A stretch of DNA of 64,000 bases from Fragilaria radians (lineage: Eukaryota > Bacillariophyta > Fragilariophyceae > Fragilariales > Fragilariaceae). Both the position numbers and the translations under genes were made by a program. Of this stretch, positions 37,301 through 50,499 are shown one piece after another. The notes under the pieces were generated by a model. That model did not search any database. It saw only the letters and a program-made list of their open reading frames with translations, and was not told the DNA's origin. The stretch spans positions 386,555 through 450,554 of the forward strand of contig CAAAJI010000005.1 of NCBI GenBank assembly GCA_900642245.1, written 5' to 3'. Positions within the stretch are counted from its first letter, which is position 1; every line of letters starts with the position of its first letter.

Positions 37301-38500
37301 TAAACCATACTCGTGATTCATCCAATGCCTCTGATTTAAGCTTAAATGGGAGACCTGCATTTAAATCCACGTTATAGTAAAGAATTACTAGGACAGTTTG
37401 GCTGCATAAGAGTATCTCCTTTTTCGCATTTCGATCGCATGCCATCGTTTGGCATATACCACAGCAGATTTCACAATTAGTGAAGTCTAGTAATGATTCT
37501 TAAGACATGTTTTCTGTGGTTTCTTCCAACAATCCAATACACTCCATATCTGCAAACTTATTAACTTTTTGAGTTGTTGCCATCGCATGGATTCTCTTTC
37601 CATAAGTGCAATTTGCTATTCCACCATTGGCTTCGATTTTCCAATAATCATATCATGTATCCTTTTCTCGTAAACATTTTGAAGCTGCTGATTGATTTTC
37701 ATATGCACTAGATTCCCACTGGCTTTGTCTTGTTTCTTAACTTTATCAAGTCGCTTCTTCAATTTTGTTACACAGTATTTCGGTTGCTCTTTTAACTTCT
37801 TTTTCAAGCTCTTTCCCTTATAGTGGAAATTCAGCTATTTTCCATGATTTTCTTTACCTTGATACTCAAGTCTTAACTCCACAAAAGCCATCTGGCCCTC
37901 GACTGCTTCTTCACATCATTTGAGGGGATACCTCTTTTCGCTTTCGGTCTTATCTTTGTTAGTACTTTGTCTAGTGTGGAAATTTTGTTGAAACACTCTG
38001 CTTAGTCCTAAACTGTTTGTGCTGATACGACTCTTTCCTATTCTAATCGCATAATATTCTTGTGATCTTTTTAATCATTTTGCTTTTCTCAGATGTACAA
38101 AACGTTGCATTCGCTTAGCCCTTCAAGAATAGCCTGCCCATTTGAGGCTATGTTCTAATCTGAACCTTGCAAATAAATCTTGTTGAGCTAAAATACTATA
38201 AGTAATGGTTGATAGTCTGTGTATTATTCCTTAGAACAATCTTTGTATCACAGTGTTATAGCAGCTCTTGCAATCATGGTGTTGGCTAAGGCTTGATCAA
38301 TGGACCGTTTTCCCACTTTACAAAGTGTGCCCACGGTGTTAAGGTCTCTGACTAAGTTTACGCTGCATTGTGCTTGTTGTTGGAAGTTATGTAAAGCAGT
38401 AAAGTGAAATACTGTATTGAAAGAGAGTAAGTGTATCCAGAAGGAATTCTTGCTTTAATCGAATCTAAGGAGAACTAATAGAACAACCTTTTCACCTTGT
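34381..38500. mobile_element. Decayed repeat-rich stretch
   Basis: No intact gene. Minus-strand frames around 37300-37810 ('LKEQPKYCVTKLKKRLDKVK') have the basic helical look of the N-terminal region of diatom RT elements, but this is a weak call. Frames at 35707-35925 (plus) and 36174-35899 (minus) have no recognisable domain. The whole stretch is likely old transposon DNA. Confidence 0.3.
35474..35547 (+). repeat. 37-bp tandem duplication, PPT-like
   Basis: Two adjacent 37-base copies (35474-35510 and 35511-35547) start ACCTTCACAAGGGGGTGATG and differ by very few bases. The purine run AAGGGGG followed by TGATGTGG resembles a retrotransposon polypurine tract joined to the start of a 3' LTR. 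Confidence 0.75.
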
Positions 38501-39099
38501 TATTGCAATTCTTTGAACTTACCTTGACAACACTTGAAAGGTATCAAGTGCGCATTGGCTAGGCTCAATCAATTCTGTCGTTCATGTTACATTCGATTAA
38601 GGAAGTGGAGTAGCTATGATAAAAGATCCATCGGAAACGGAAAATTATTTCTATGCTGTACGGAAAGCAGAATAAGAACGGAACAGCATCTTTACAAGGT
38701 GGAACATCAACACCAGTAATACCATCAACACCAAAATCCATTGCATATCAAATCAAACAAGAAACAACAATAATTGTGAGCTAAAGTGAATCAAGTATAT
38801 CACAAGAATCAAATAACTCAGATGATAGCATAAAAAATAAGTACATTTAATGGAAACAGAAGATTTTCTTTCAAAACGGCAAACATGAATCATGACAAGT
38901 AAAGGAAGACAAGAACATAAAAGATGAAATAAACATCAGTTCAAGCCAACAAAAAACACTTTAGCGGAGAATGTCCATTATTATGGCACATAATAGATAC
39001 CAGCAGATTGCAAATCAACAACCAACATTCCAATTCTGAAATGCCATTGGAAGAGCACTGGAAATGCTAGAAGAAGTTGACATAAAGCAATAAAAGCCG

Positions 39100-40980
39100 T
39101 CCCTATCAATCGGTCTAAGTCAGGATGAGGAAGAACAAATTAGTGAAGATGAACAATTCAAAATAGAGTTTAAAGCGTAGTTTGAAGCTTTTATGAAAAG
39201 GAGACACGCCTTGGAAGTTAACACAACAAACGCCTACGCATTCTTGTGGAGTCAATTGGTTCAGAGTAAGATAGAAGCCAGGTCAGACAGATTATCCAAC
39301 AGAAATGAAGGAAAACCAAATCAATTTACATAGGTCAATAGCATAACACGCCCTGAATTTTCAAGACAGAGGGACACCAAATCCAGCAGTATTAACAAGA
39401 TATATTGCTTCAATGAAAACCATGATTCAGAGAAAAAAGGCAAAATGAAAAATTGAAGAAAGATGGCTATGCCTGCAATCAACTAATGGCCTATATTTAT
39501 ATGGAAAATGCAGACAAGTTTAAATATGGATCACTTATTGCAGGATTACAAACCCAAATTTCACTTGGGAATAATTAGTATCCCACAACATTATGGAAGT
39601 AAACAGCGTGTTAGCTAATCTTTGATTTGACAGTAATTATTAAAAAATAGGAATTAAAAAGGAGAGCAGTGTAGACACCACACACAAAAAGTATCTCCGG
39701 AACTTTCATTTAGTCAAATTGAAGGGAAATGTTATTGCTGCAGCAAAGCCGGGAACAAATCAACAAATTGCAGATTCAAAGACAAAGCCAAAGCAGAATG
39801 GGCAATAAATAAGGCACATAATAAGCATTATTCACATGTAAGCTCAGATGCTGAAGAACATGGGCAATACAGTGAGAAATGAATCAAACACTATTGAGAT
39901 GCCAAAAGTATTAGTAAACAATCACCAGAGTGTGACGTTGTGCATTGATACCATGCATGTACAAGGATTGACATTTTTTTCCACCGTGCTGAGAAAGGTT
40001 ATGTATAGCACTGCCAATTTTTGCCAAATCAGAAAGAAGAATTTGTACAAGTACGTCCTTAATGGAGCTTTTATAAATATTCAAGAAGGGTGTAAAATTA
40101 CAACAACTGACAGTTATAAAAAATTCCTGCCAATCATGACGATCATAGTGGATGCCTGCCACTCAAACCCTCAAGAGCATGTCCTAAAAGCAGAGAGGAA
40201 TATAAGAGTTATTAAAAGAAAGATGCAGAGCTGCTTACCACCGAATACCAGTTAAGAAGATACTGAGGATGATGATAAACACAGTAAAGTACAAAGAACT
40301 ATATTTTTTCCAGCTAAAGGGGGAATGTCGAAGTATTACAGCTCCAGGATGACTATACATCAGGAATATTTAGAAATTTTAACTTGAGAAGCACTGTAAA
40401 TGCCATTTAGAGTGTACGTGCAGGCTTATAATGAACCCAATCAAAAGAATTTGCAGAAGCCAAGAACCATTGCCTACATTTATTTAAAATAAGTTAAAAA
40501 TAGATAGGGAGCGCATCAATCACTTAATTTGAGTTCAGGTAAGATGATTGCAATGCGTAATGTTACACAAGTAGCAATTACTCAGAGTGTCATGAATTTG
40601 ATGTGTAAGGCAGCAGAATATCATAGAATTTGAGAAGGTCTTGAGATAACCCACAAATTCAAGAAAGCAATTTACGACTCATCTTGGATTTAAGGAGTGT
40701 ATTACATTGATGATGATGAAGACATCATCGGCAATGAATTTGAAGAGGTCAATAACCAAGATTATGATGAAGCTAATCCCATAAAATTAGAAGAGATTTT
40801 GAAACAGAATTCAAGGTTCAATAACAATGGCAGTAACAATCAAGATAATTTTGGAAAGTGATTATGAGGAAGGAGCATCCAATCCCGACAAAGAGTTGAA
40901 GAGTACAGAAGAAGAAGAACAAGAAGTTGAGAATAATTTTACAAGAACACGGAATGAATTTGCACCAGTGTCATTTGTTA
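39100..40980 (+). mobile_element. Decayed copia element: gag and integrase
   Basis: Pieces appear in the expected copia order. Gag-like 'TTNAYAFLWSQLVQSKIEAR' lies near 39220, and the zinc knuckle 'CYCCSKAGNKSTNCRFKD' near 39730 (its His is replaced by Asn). Integrase core segments in 39848-40255 include 'VTLCIDTMHVQGLTFFSTVL' and 'EHVLKAERNIRVIKRKM', which carry the Asp and Glu regions of a diatom copia integrase. An acidic linker around 40700-40980 ('DDDEDIIGNEFEEVNNQDYD') follows, as between integrase and RT in these elements. Stops and frame changes are frequent, so the copy is dead. Confidence 0.65.
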
Positions 40981-41441
40981 ACTCAGTACTACAATATTCA
41001 ACATGATTAAGCATGATTAATCACTGTTCTTATTTCAAAAATCTATTTATCAAAATATCATCATCATATTCAAACCCGACTATATTTTAGGAACATGTAT
41101 GTATACATGAAGCGTGAAGTAATGAAGAAAATCTCATTGCCTAACAACAAAACATCACCAATAACATCACCAATAAGCAAGTGTCGAAAATACATGCAAA
41201 TTAATTCAGTTAGATTACAATATGTTGTCACGACGTCTTTATTGATGTAACCTCATTACCCCCAATTAGCTTAGCATTTGTCATATCTGTTGCTATCTCT
41301 CATACTACTCACTAGTTCTAATAAAGCTAATAATCCCACACGCTTCAAAAAGTTCAATAAACTACAAATTGTGCTGACTACACCAATATACCGACACTCT
41401 AAAATATCTAAGAAAAGGCCTGAGGCTAGTAGAATAAAGAA

Positions 41442-41964
41442 NNNNNNNNNNNNNNNNNNNNNNNNNNNNNNNNNNNNNNNNNNNNNNNNNNNNNNNNNNN
41501 NNNNNNNNNNNNNNNNNNNNNNNNNNNNNNNNNNNNNNNNNNNNNNNNNNNNNNNNNNNNNNNNNNNNNNNNNNNNNNNNNNNNNNNNNNNNNNNNNNNN
41601 NNNNNNNNNNNNNNNNNNNNNNNNNNNNNNNNNNNNNNNNNNNNNNNNNNNNNNNNNNNNNNNNNNNNNNNNNNNNNNNNNNNNNNNNNNNNNNNNNNNN
41701 NNNNNNNNNNNNNNNNNNNNNNNNNNNNNNNNNNNNNNNNNNNNNNNNNNNNNNNNNNNNNNNNNNNNNNNNNNNNNNNNNNNNNNNNNNNNNNNNNNNN
41801 NNNNNNNNNNNNNNNNNNNNNNNNNNNNNNNNNNNNNNNNNNNNNNNNNNNNNNNNNNNNNNNNNNNNNNNNNNNNNNNNNNNNNNNNNNNNNNNNNNNN
41901 NNNNNNNNNNNNNNNNNNNNNNNNNNNNNNNNNNNNNNNNNNNNNNNNNNNNNNNNNNNNNNNN
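41442..41964. other. Assembly gap (run of N)
   Basis: 523 undetermined bases inside repetitive DNA; the surrounding copia fragments are the likely reason for the break. Frames crossing it are artefacts. Confidence 1.
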
Positions 41965-42599
41965 CTACTAGAGGCATAAAGCTCTCCACTACAATATGAG
42001 TCAAGATACTAGACCAAGCAAAGGCATCAACCCAAAAACAAGTTGCGAGTCATCAACAACCGATACACGCAATCTTACCTCATACTTATTGATATCCACG
42101 CATCCGCATCAATGAATAAGTGCAAAACTATTTTATCTACACAATAAAACAGTTGAATTTGCATATCAATATCATAAAAGGGTCACTATCTATATCAAAC
42201 ATTGGAACTGTTAGATGGATTATTCAAGACGACCAAGGTTGACCTCACAGATTTGATATCCCCGGAAGTTACCTTTTCACAGACCTTCCAATTTACCTCC
42301 TAAGTCCCCAACATGTAGCTAAAGAAATCGATAAGAAAAATCATTCTGACTTGGTATGTTGGCGACTACCAAACACTTAAAAATTCATTTGAACCCATAC
42401 TACGCTCGAGACTTAACAAAAAAACTGCAATGTGTTTCATGAACAAGGAATGGGCAACAGTAGCAATAACTTAGCAGAGAATTTGGGCGTTAACGGAAGC
42501 AACTATAATGCAGAAAACGAAAGATTTGCTAACAAACTTATTTATTCAAGACTCCAATGCAAAGGCACAAAGTAATTACATACTGTACAAAGTTGAACG

Positions 42600-44260
42600 G
42601 AGAATTAGTGACCTACAGGACAGAGCCCAAGCAATGATTATTGATTCTCAAGACATGTGCACTGAATGACTCTGCATTACCATACCAATCTGCCAATTCA
42701 AGAATTGAGGAGTTCCCAAGCGTCAATGTTAGACCAAAATTAGGACATTTTCATCTGCTTGGATGTCCCGCGCGTATACTTACCAACACGCAGGGGATAG
42801 TCATGTCAAAATGGGCCGCCAGGGCCGCGTTGGGATCTATTTGGGCATATCTCCTAAGCATGCAAGATGTATACACTTGAATCTGAACCCAAACACAGGA
42901 CTTGTATCCCCGCAATATCATTTAAATTTTGAAGTCCTTTCCTTAACAGTACGTAATCTGGTGACAAGATGCTAATTGCAAACGAAGCGTTGCTTGATCA
43001 TTGATAGTACCAAGCAAGAGACACCAAGGACTTCTCAACCTGAATTGGATCCCATCAATACAACATAATTGAAGAGGTTAGAAAAGAAATTACAACATCA
43101 TTATGATATAAATGAATCTCAAGAACACAATACATTATCTGCAACGCATATTGACAATAAGGAACTTCAAACTGTCCAACTAGCCCAAGTACCTATCGCA
43201 ACATCATGATTTGGAAGAAAACTCAAGCCAACACAGAGATATATCTGGAATGCCGGCAGCAATTGGTAGAATCCATTGCAACCAAAGACGACCCAGCATC
43301 ATACGTAGGGCATGACAGAATGAAATACCTTTATGAATGACCTTGACACTGCGTATCTTCATGAAACACTTTGGGCTCCAGATGTACCTACTTTCAAGAA
43401 AGCCATGTTAGACAAGATTGAACAACATATCAAAAGAAGCAATTGGGAGTCCATGTTAAAGGCAGATATACCACAAGGGACGATTTATACATGCGTTATG
43501 TGCTGTAATGCAAAATTGATAGCCAACAGGTATAAAAGTGGAAAAGCAGGCTCAGTCTTGGAGGTCATTGCATGGAGAGAGGCATACTCTACCATAGCAC
43601 ATTCAGCTTGGTATTCTTATGACCAACAATTTCCTTTTTCCTTGCCTTGGATTTTAGCACACCGTTCAAGTTGATTATGTAATGCCCTATATCCAACCCA
43701 GTATTGCCAAACCTACCTATATGAAGCTTCCTCCAGGATTCACATTCAACACATTGGATAGGAGCACCCATTGTCTCAAAGCCATAAACAGCATCGATGG
43801 TGGCAAGGAATTGGGTCATACTTGGTTCCTACATCTGAAAGGGAGCGTCATGAACCTTGTTTATCACCAGCTATTGGGTAATTATGGACCCATGCAAAGA
43901 CACTGTTACCATAAGGCTTAAAGAGATCCAGATGCCATTTGAAGTTGAAATACATGGCAACCTGCATGAACATTTGGGAATCAAAATGGAGAAGCTACCA
44001 GATGGATCACTCCATATGTCTTAACCAATTTTTTGGCAATCCAGGCTACAAACAACAACCACCCTGTCAAATGCATAGAGCAAGTTAATTGCATTGTCCG
44101 AAGCCACAAGATTCATCAAAGCAGTCACTTACCTCATTGACGAGCTAGGGGACAAGATGTTGATTACATTGTCAAACCTAAGATATTCTGTCGAACTTTT
44201 GAATATAATGAATCTGCACGACATTGAATAAAGCATATAAACGATGCATCAATACCTTGG
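42600..44260 (+). mobile_element. Decayed copia element: integrase C-terminus, RT and RNase H
   Basis: 'VNVRPKLGHFHLLGCPARIL' (about 42745) and 'VGIYLGISPKHARCIHLN' (about 42830) match the end of copia integrase. Next, 'FKKAMLDKIEQHIKRSNWES' (about 43400) is the RT entry region. 'KPTYMKLPPGFTFNTLDRST' with 'HCLKAINSIDGGKE' (about 43700) is the RT finger and palm region. 'GNLHEHLGIKMEKLPDGSLH' (about 43960) and 'IALSEATRFIKAVTYLIDEL' (about 44100) belong to the RT end and RNase H. Stops and frameshifts are numerous. It may be the 3' half of the element that enters the gap at 41442, or a separate copy. Confidence 0.7.
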
Positions 44261-44945
44261 AATGATAACATCCTTTATCTTTTTCTGCTTGTTTTCAAAT
44301 CACCAATCAGTTATTTTGCTTGAATTAGAACTTTGAAATATCTGAACTTCTTTGGCTTTCATTGGAACGGAGCTAAAAGGTATATCACTTTCCTTCTGGA
44401 GTTCAGACTTTCCTGCCTTGGTAATTGAATTCTAATCTTGCTTGCATAGCTTTCAATGGATTGATTATTTTCATCATTATTCCCTTATTGCATTTTACTC
44501 TTCATGACAAATCCTTTTTCTATAATCCGTAGCCTTAATAATAAGGAAACGTATCAACTGTGAGAGACTCCGTATTCACCTGTGCAGTCTTCATTGGAAA
44601 TGTCGAATATATTCCTTCTAACTGAGATAAATGAAACTACACTATCTTCATTACAGAGTACGTTTTTGTTTCGTTACGACATGTACATCCAGTGTATCTA
44701 TAACATTTGGTCTAACGAAGGAAAATCAATCACGAATACGAATACGTTTCATTGCGAAAAAATCGACGTTTAACTCATTCTGAAAGCATAGTTAAGAAAT
44801 CTCTAAGAGAAAAACAAAACATATTTAAAGGAAACTTACACATCCGAAACGTCAAAGAGAAGATTAGTCATAATGATAGAACCTTACGGGATTACAGACA
44901 ATTCTCTTCGAAAGTATTTTAGACATAACATATAGATTGAGAAAA
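44261..44945. other. Intergenic, upstream of HSF 2
   Basis: No supported gene; a 63-codon frame at 44582-44773 has no domain. The final few hundred bases should contain the HSF 2 promoter. Confidence 0.45.
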
Positions 44946-45978
44946 ATGATAAATAGCAATTATCATCCATCTTTGATACTTCTAGGCCAGAGCAGCTTAC
45001 GAAATCCAGCTTCTACGACAGCAGAGAATACAGAATCTGTAGATGTGTCTCTTCATTCAACCTCCGACTCAGAATTTAGATTCCGAACCCATCAGATGAG
45101 TACAAACTTAGATACATGTTTTGCTACCTATCCTGAGTCACTATACAGAAACATGCACTCTAATTCACTTCAAAACTATGCAATCGATAAGCCTATCGAA
45201 TCGATGCAGAATGCCTCTTCAAAAGTGTCAACATTCCCAATGAAGCTGCACTACATCCTTTCAAACAAGGATTTGGAAGACATAATTTCTTGGCTTCCAC
45301 ACGGCCGAAGTTGGAGGATTTTACAACCAAGAATTTTTGAAAGACTTGTGATACCTCTCTACTTTGGTCATGGAAAATACTCGTCCTTCGCTAGACAAGT
45401 CAATGGCTGGGGTTTTCGCCGCATTACTAATGGTCCAGACTACAACTCGTATTACCACGAGGTAAGTTTTTTCATTATCCTAATGAAAGTAAATAATCTG
45501 AATCTAATCTATTTTTACGAAGTCATTTGTTCGAGATATGCCACAACTTTGCGCCGGAATGAGGCGACTGAGAAGCAAAGGAGTTGGACGACTAAAGAGA
45601 GACGAGTCTACGCCTAACTTTTACGCTTGGTGTGATAAAATCAGTTTTTCATGTGATGACCGGAAGCCTGCAGAATATGCGTGCAATGACATTAGCTTCA
45701 CGCATGGAAAGGACTCACTAGTCAATCCTCGATATGCTGCAAATAATGTATATAGTCTAACCGCTGGCTCGATACCAGTTCTACAGGACCTCTATCCAAA
45801 GGATGGGGGTCAACGGGACATGACAGTTAACCAGGATTATGCACACATTTACCAACAAAGTGTCGAATCGATGTATAACGTGTTGAAAAATGAAACACTT
45901 GCCTTATTGAAATCAATTCAACAACAAATGGATACCACGATTCCAATTGGCCTTCATGGATACCCTTGCTATCCATGA
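44946..45978 (+). CDS. Heat shock transcription factor (HSF) 2
   Basis: Two exons (44946-45461 and 45523-45978) and 323 residues. Residues about 96-190 form an HSF DNA-binding domain: 'TFPMKLHYILSNKDLEDIIS', 'WLPHGRSWRILQPRIFERLV', 'GKYSSFARQVNGWGFRRIT', and, across the 61-base intron, 'YYHE' to 'SFVRDMPQLCAGMRRLRS'. The recognition-helix segment SSFARQVN deviates from the usual TSFxRQLN. The intron lies about 36 residues downstream of the site used in HSF 1. The N-terminus is Ser/Thr-rich, and a possible amphipathic helix lies near the C-terminus ('QSVESMYNVLKNETLALLKS'). ATG 44946 is preferred over a TTG nine bases upstream. Confidence 0.88.
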
Positions 45979-47896
45979 GAAAGGGAATGATTCATATGAA
46001 CTTGCATATCTAATGTTATGGGTCACCTTGAACGATAAGTCTATTTGAAAAAGTTTACTTAAACACTTTTGCTTCATATAATTTTCTATCTTTCCCGATT
46101 TTTGGTTCAAAATCCTGTAAACAAAAAATAGATCAGACCTTCAAAAGAAATCCATTCCAGAATGACTTTAAGGGTTCAGTAAAAGATTTTGAATCCGGGC
46201 GCAACACGCTTTGTGTAGCAAAAACTTGATACCTGGAATATGCCAAAATATTTATTTGATGACAATTCAAATCTATATGGTATCGTACTCAGAGCATATC
46301 ATAATAGGCCTAGCATTCAACCTTATCGAGAGTGGAATTGCGGGATTCCTCAACGCTGCATTTGAATTCCAATACAATACTGTGGCAATAAACTGCATAA
46401 GTGAATTCTTCGGCATTACTAGTCAATTTACAGAGTAAATTCAGTGTTCACCTGATACAGCAGAGCACATCCATAACCAGTTAATTCATAAATAGACTGA
46501 TAAAGTCTCACAACCGTTAACTCCTATAGAAGGATCTAATCTTTTGGTTGACTTTTCAAAAAGCCCTTACAAGAGCTGAACGATTCAAATCAAAAAGAAT
46601 TCTATCATCATCAGAGCTTCCATTTTTCATCAAAATTGTTAAAAACAATAGATTAAGGTGTTTGAGATTCGGTTGGAATAAAGATCAATGGAAGCAAAAT
46701 GAAAAGTGACAAGGAATGATGAAAGACAATCCTGTAAAGCAGCATTTGATAACCTTGGGCAATATATGGTTTGTTCCTGATGAAACGTAGCTTGATTGAA
46801 TTAACAATAGCACTAAAAATGGATGGAGATCTCAGTGAGGAAAGCAGACGAAGATACGATATTTGACAAGACAATTTATTCAAGCAACAAATAAATATAA
46901 GCAATCGACATAATTTGGCAAAGGGGACTTGCCGTGGCTCCAAACAATCAAAACAGCAAGGAAGTCAATTACTGAAATGAAACCTTTGCCTGTGAAAGTT
47001 GTCAAATTGCAAAGAAAAGCAGAATCAGCAAAGAATTATTAACTAAATGGCAAGCACAATTTTATTTAAAAGGAAAATCTGAATGATCGCAATTCAGTTG
47101 GTTATACTTTTTTGAAATCTACTTAATGAACTATAAGAAGAAAAACATTGAAGTTTTTGACTCAACGGCTAACTCTTATTGAGTAACCACTCACAATAGT
47201 GACTTTTAAGACTAAATCAAAGCGATCATGAAGTCCAAAATTAGACTTGATTCAAGTTTCAAACAATGCTGAAAGCAGATTTAAAATAGCAACGATACAT
47301 TAGCAAATGCTATTATAGGTGATATTCTCGGGAAGAAACTGTTACTCTTTTTTTAACATCGGTACAAGTTTATGACCATGATGACAAATCTATCTACAAC
47401 ACGCCAATTTTAACGTATTCTCGAGGGGGCATGTCCGAGATTACTTATTAATTGTATTTACCTAAGCCATGGATTCGTGTACTTACGTTAGAGGGATTCC
47501 TTACAGTTATTCATCCTGTGTATACACGTAATGATGGAAGAGGATGCGTATACGCTCTCTTTATTCTTATCATAACTTTGATATGATAATGAAGATTATG
47601 CGCAAAACTTATTTAGGTGCATGTAATTTTTGATTTTAATTGGAACGAGTGCATTATGGTCTCACACTAGTAATGTTGTCCGCAACTCGTGCTTATTGTG
47701 GTTTGTTACAATTGACCAAAAATCGAAACGACCAACAACTCTCGCATTTGTTAGGGTCCATTTATCCTACATGTATCAAGATTAAGTTTCAAGAAAAGTA
47801 AGGTGCTACCATAACCGGAATGTATGATGGAACTAGTACTGCTTTTGAAACGAATATTTGGAACATTAGTTTATATCGCAATAATAACAAAGGCTT
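45979..47896. other. No gene seen
   Basis: AT-rich spacer. Short frames at 46211-46438 (plus) and 46653-46943 (minus) have no recognisable feature. Confidence 0.45.
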
Positions 47897-48517
47897 CTAA
47901 ATTTGTTTGATTTCGGCCTTTTTGAAATGACCAGCAAAGTGCTTGCGCCTCTGCCGAAGTAGCTGTCGCATTAGCGGGTAAAATCCAGCTGGCCAAAGCA
48001 TGGCCGCAAGATATAGGTGTCCCCTACCCATTGAGGCCGCTCGAAGGACCATACACATTTCTCCACTGGCACCGAGAGGGAAGAGAATCGGTCCCACATA
48101 ATACCGAATTGATTTGGCAAGCTTTGAATCTGTCATTATTCCATCCAGGGCAAAACACCCAAATCTAATAACCTCTCCTAGTGACCAACATCCTACCGTG
48201 AACAAATGCTGCCATGACGTGCACCCAATCAATGGTGTGACAAGAACCTCCGTACCTGTTCGAACTGAGGCAAATAACAGAACTTGAAGAGGCTTCGATC
48301 TAGTGAATCCGAACAAAGCTGTTACTAGTTCAATCGTAGATATCGCAAGAGATGTGAATAAAGCTGGTCGCAGCTTGTTCTCACAAATATCGCCGCTTTC
48401 CCAAAGGCTGCGGTTGTATAGTAGTAGTATCACCAGCACTCGAAGCCAAGAGAGACAAGTTGCTGTGTTGGTACTTATCAGAACAATACGCTTCGTGATG
48501 GAAGTTGTTGTTGTCAT
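47897..48517 (-). CDS. HACD/PTPLA-like 3-hydroxyacyl-CoA dehydratase homologue
   Basis: A single exon of 206 residues with about six hydrophobic segments. Landmarks of the HACD (yeast Phs1, plant PAS2) family are present: 'SLAISTIELVTALFGFTRSK', 'WSLGEVIRFGCFAL', 'SIRYYVGPILFPLGASGEM' and a basic C-terminus typical of ER retention. Family enzymes carry out the third step of very-long-chain fatty acid elongation in the ER membrane. The active site pairs a Tyr and a Glu seven residues apart (Y-P-x-G-x3-E). Here the Tyr position is Phe146 and the Glu is kept at 153. The protein may therefore be catalytically weak or have another role. The length and both ends look normal. Confidence 0.8.
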   Translation of the reverse strand: MTTTTSITKRIVLISTNTATCLSWLRVLVILLLYNRSLWESGDICENKLRPALFTSLAISTIELVTALFGFTRSKPLQVLLFASVRTGTEVLVTPLIGCTSWQHLFTVGCWSLGEVIRFGCFALDGIMTDSKLAKSIRYYVGPILFPLGASGEMCMVLRAASMGRGHLYLAAMLWPAGFYPLMRQLLRQRRKHFAGHFKKAEIKQI

Positions 48518-50499
48518 GATGAGTTTGTGTTTTTCTTAATCTCTTTCAGCAATACCTCAGTCCTTAATGAAGACCCATCACTCGGGACTAAACACAGACA
48601 GTCCGACAGCATTGTGTTCATAAAAACGGATGGTTGCAATGCAGTAAGCGATGCACTGACACTTCAGTATAACACTCTAATTCACTATGATAAAGTGACT
48701 GTGCTCGTGTAAGCTTAACGGGCTGCCTGATGCAGCCTCCTTGTAATAAAGGCACAATAATTGATGTTTTCTCTAACCACTTGATCACTTTAAGCTTTTC
48801 TTGGATGAATTAGGATTCGGAACACATTAAAACACATCCTATAGTAAGAGTCACTTAAACTAAGATTATTTTTGAGCAAAACGCAATATTTTTTGTTTTG
48901 TGGTTAGTAAAAAACAGCTAAAAAGGAGCAACTAAAAAGCCTCTCATTCCAGGACGTCATAGCATTTGTTTGATGTCACATGCATCCGATATGACTTTAC
49001 AACAACTTTCATATTCATGTGGTATTGACTTTTCCTTTTTTGCGTAAAGTGATGTAAAGGAACCAATCACTTATTTTTCGGGGACAAGACTTACAAGATT
49101 GCAACGCACGTGCATGCCCGTAACTTCTAATTATGATGAACTTCCGTGACATTTAGTAGGTAGCTAGTTTTGCAGACATAACCATATAGCTCACACCAGA
49201 TGTGCTTATTTTTTATTGTATTTTATCATATCACTCTGTTTACGAATTCATAAAGATTTGCCATTCATGCCATAAGTTTGAATGTTATCATTTTTTCTTC
49301 TAGTCAATTTTTTTCTTGGATTTATCAGCAAATTCGATTTCATCTCTGTTAATTGCACTTCCACATCGATGTCGCTTGAATAGAAAAGGAGAAATAGGCA
49401 GCCTCAATAGAATCTTGTTACCAAATCAGACGAATTCGTTCAACAGCAAAGGCGATCTTTCCAACCGAGTGGAATCCCACATACCGCTGAAACTGATAAA
49501 GTCACAGTATGTGATATCTTTGCTGACAATCAAAATCATTTATTTCATCAATCTCACAGAGTTTCGAATGATCGCATTTTTTCTTCTGTATGCAGTATGA
49601 TAACTTTTTCCTAATGAGGAGATTGATAGTTTGGTCAATGTGAGAATTTGGATAAGTGTTGCAAGTGTGTATTGCAGATTATTTCATTAGAATTCAGAAC
49701 TTCTACCTGCGTGAAAAATATGTGTTCAACAAATTCAATAATAGACAAATAAGGCATCAACTTAATTCATTTATGTAAGCATATCGTTATTTGATCTATT
49801 CAGTTTCTGGAATGTTGTGTGGTTGCACTTTATTGATGCATAAGATATTGCATCAATTGCTTTCTTGACTATTGAACTGAGAATGGATTTACTCTCTTGA
49901 ATTATTTGTGGCACTTCCATATAGTAGCAGCGTGCTTAAGTGAAGCTTCCAAATAAGCAATATTTGGGGGGTTTTCTTAGCATCATGAATTGAAGGACCA
50001 TGATTATCGCTTGGTCCTATATTGCCATTACTTCTATGGTATTCCGTTGTCACTTTCATTCTATTGACATCACTACGATAGACAGTAAACATGCTGCAGA
50101 ACAGCATTCGCCAAGAATCAAACTGAATCACATGGAACAAGCAAAATACAAAGGAATAATGCGAAAGAATACCTCCAGGAATGTGCTGTTTAAATGATCC
50201 CACCAAGACTTCAGGCGCATTTATTTTTAACGATTTCAGAATTAGGTTTCAAGGAGATAAACAGAAAGATGAAACTAAAAAAGTATCTCGCCCGACACAT
50301 AATTCAGCGATGTGGTTATCACTATAAAAATATATTTGGAGTGTAGCATAGTTGATTTTTAGTTTAACCAGCAAGGTGTATTAAACCCATGTACACAAAG
50401 GTGGTCTATTCTCGCAGGGAAGACTTCCATACGATTGAAAACAATTTACTCGCTCATCACAACTAACATCGGTGAAATTTGAAATCATTCGTAATGAAT
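48518..50499. other. No gene seen
   Basis: Intergenic sequence. Frames at 49316-49600 and 49889-50206 show no domain and are probably chance. Confidence 0.45.

Noticed and set aside
41278..42004. Long open frames crossing 41442-41964
   Set aside because: They span the second run of N and have no real coding content.
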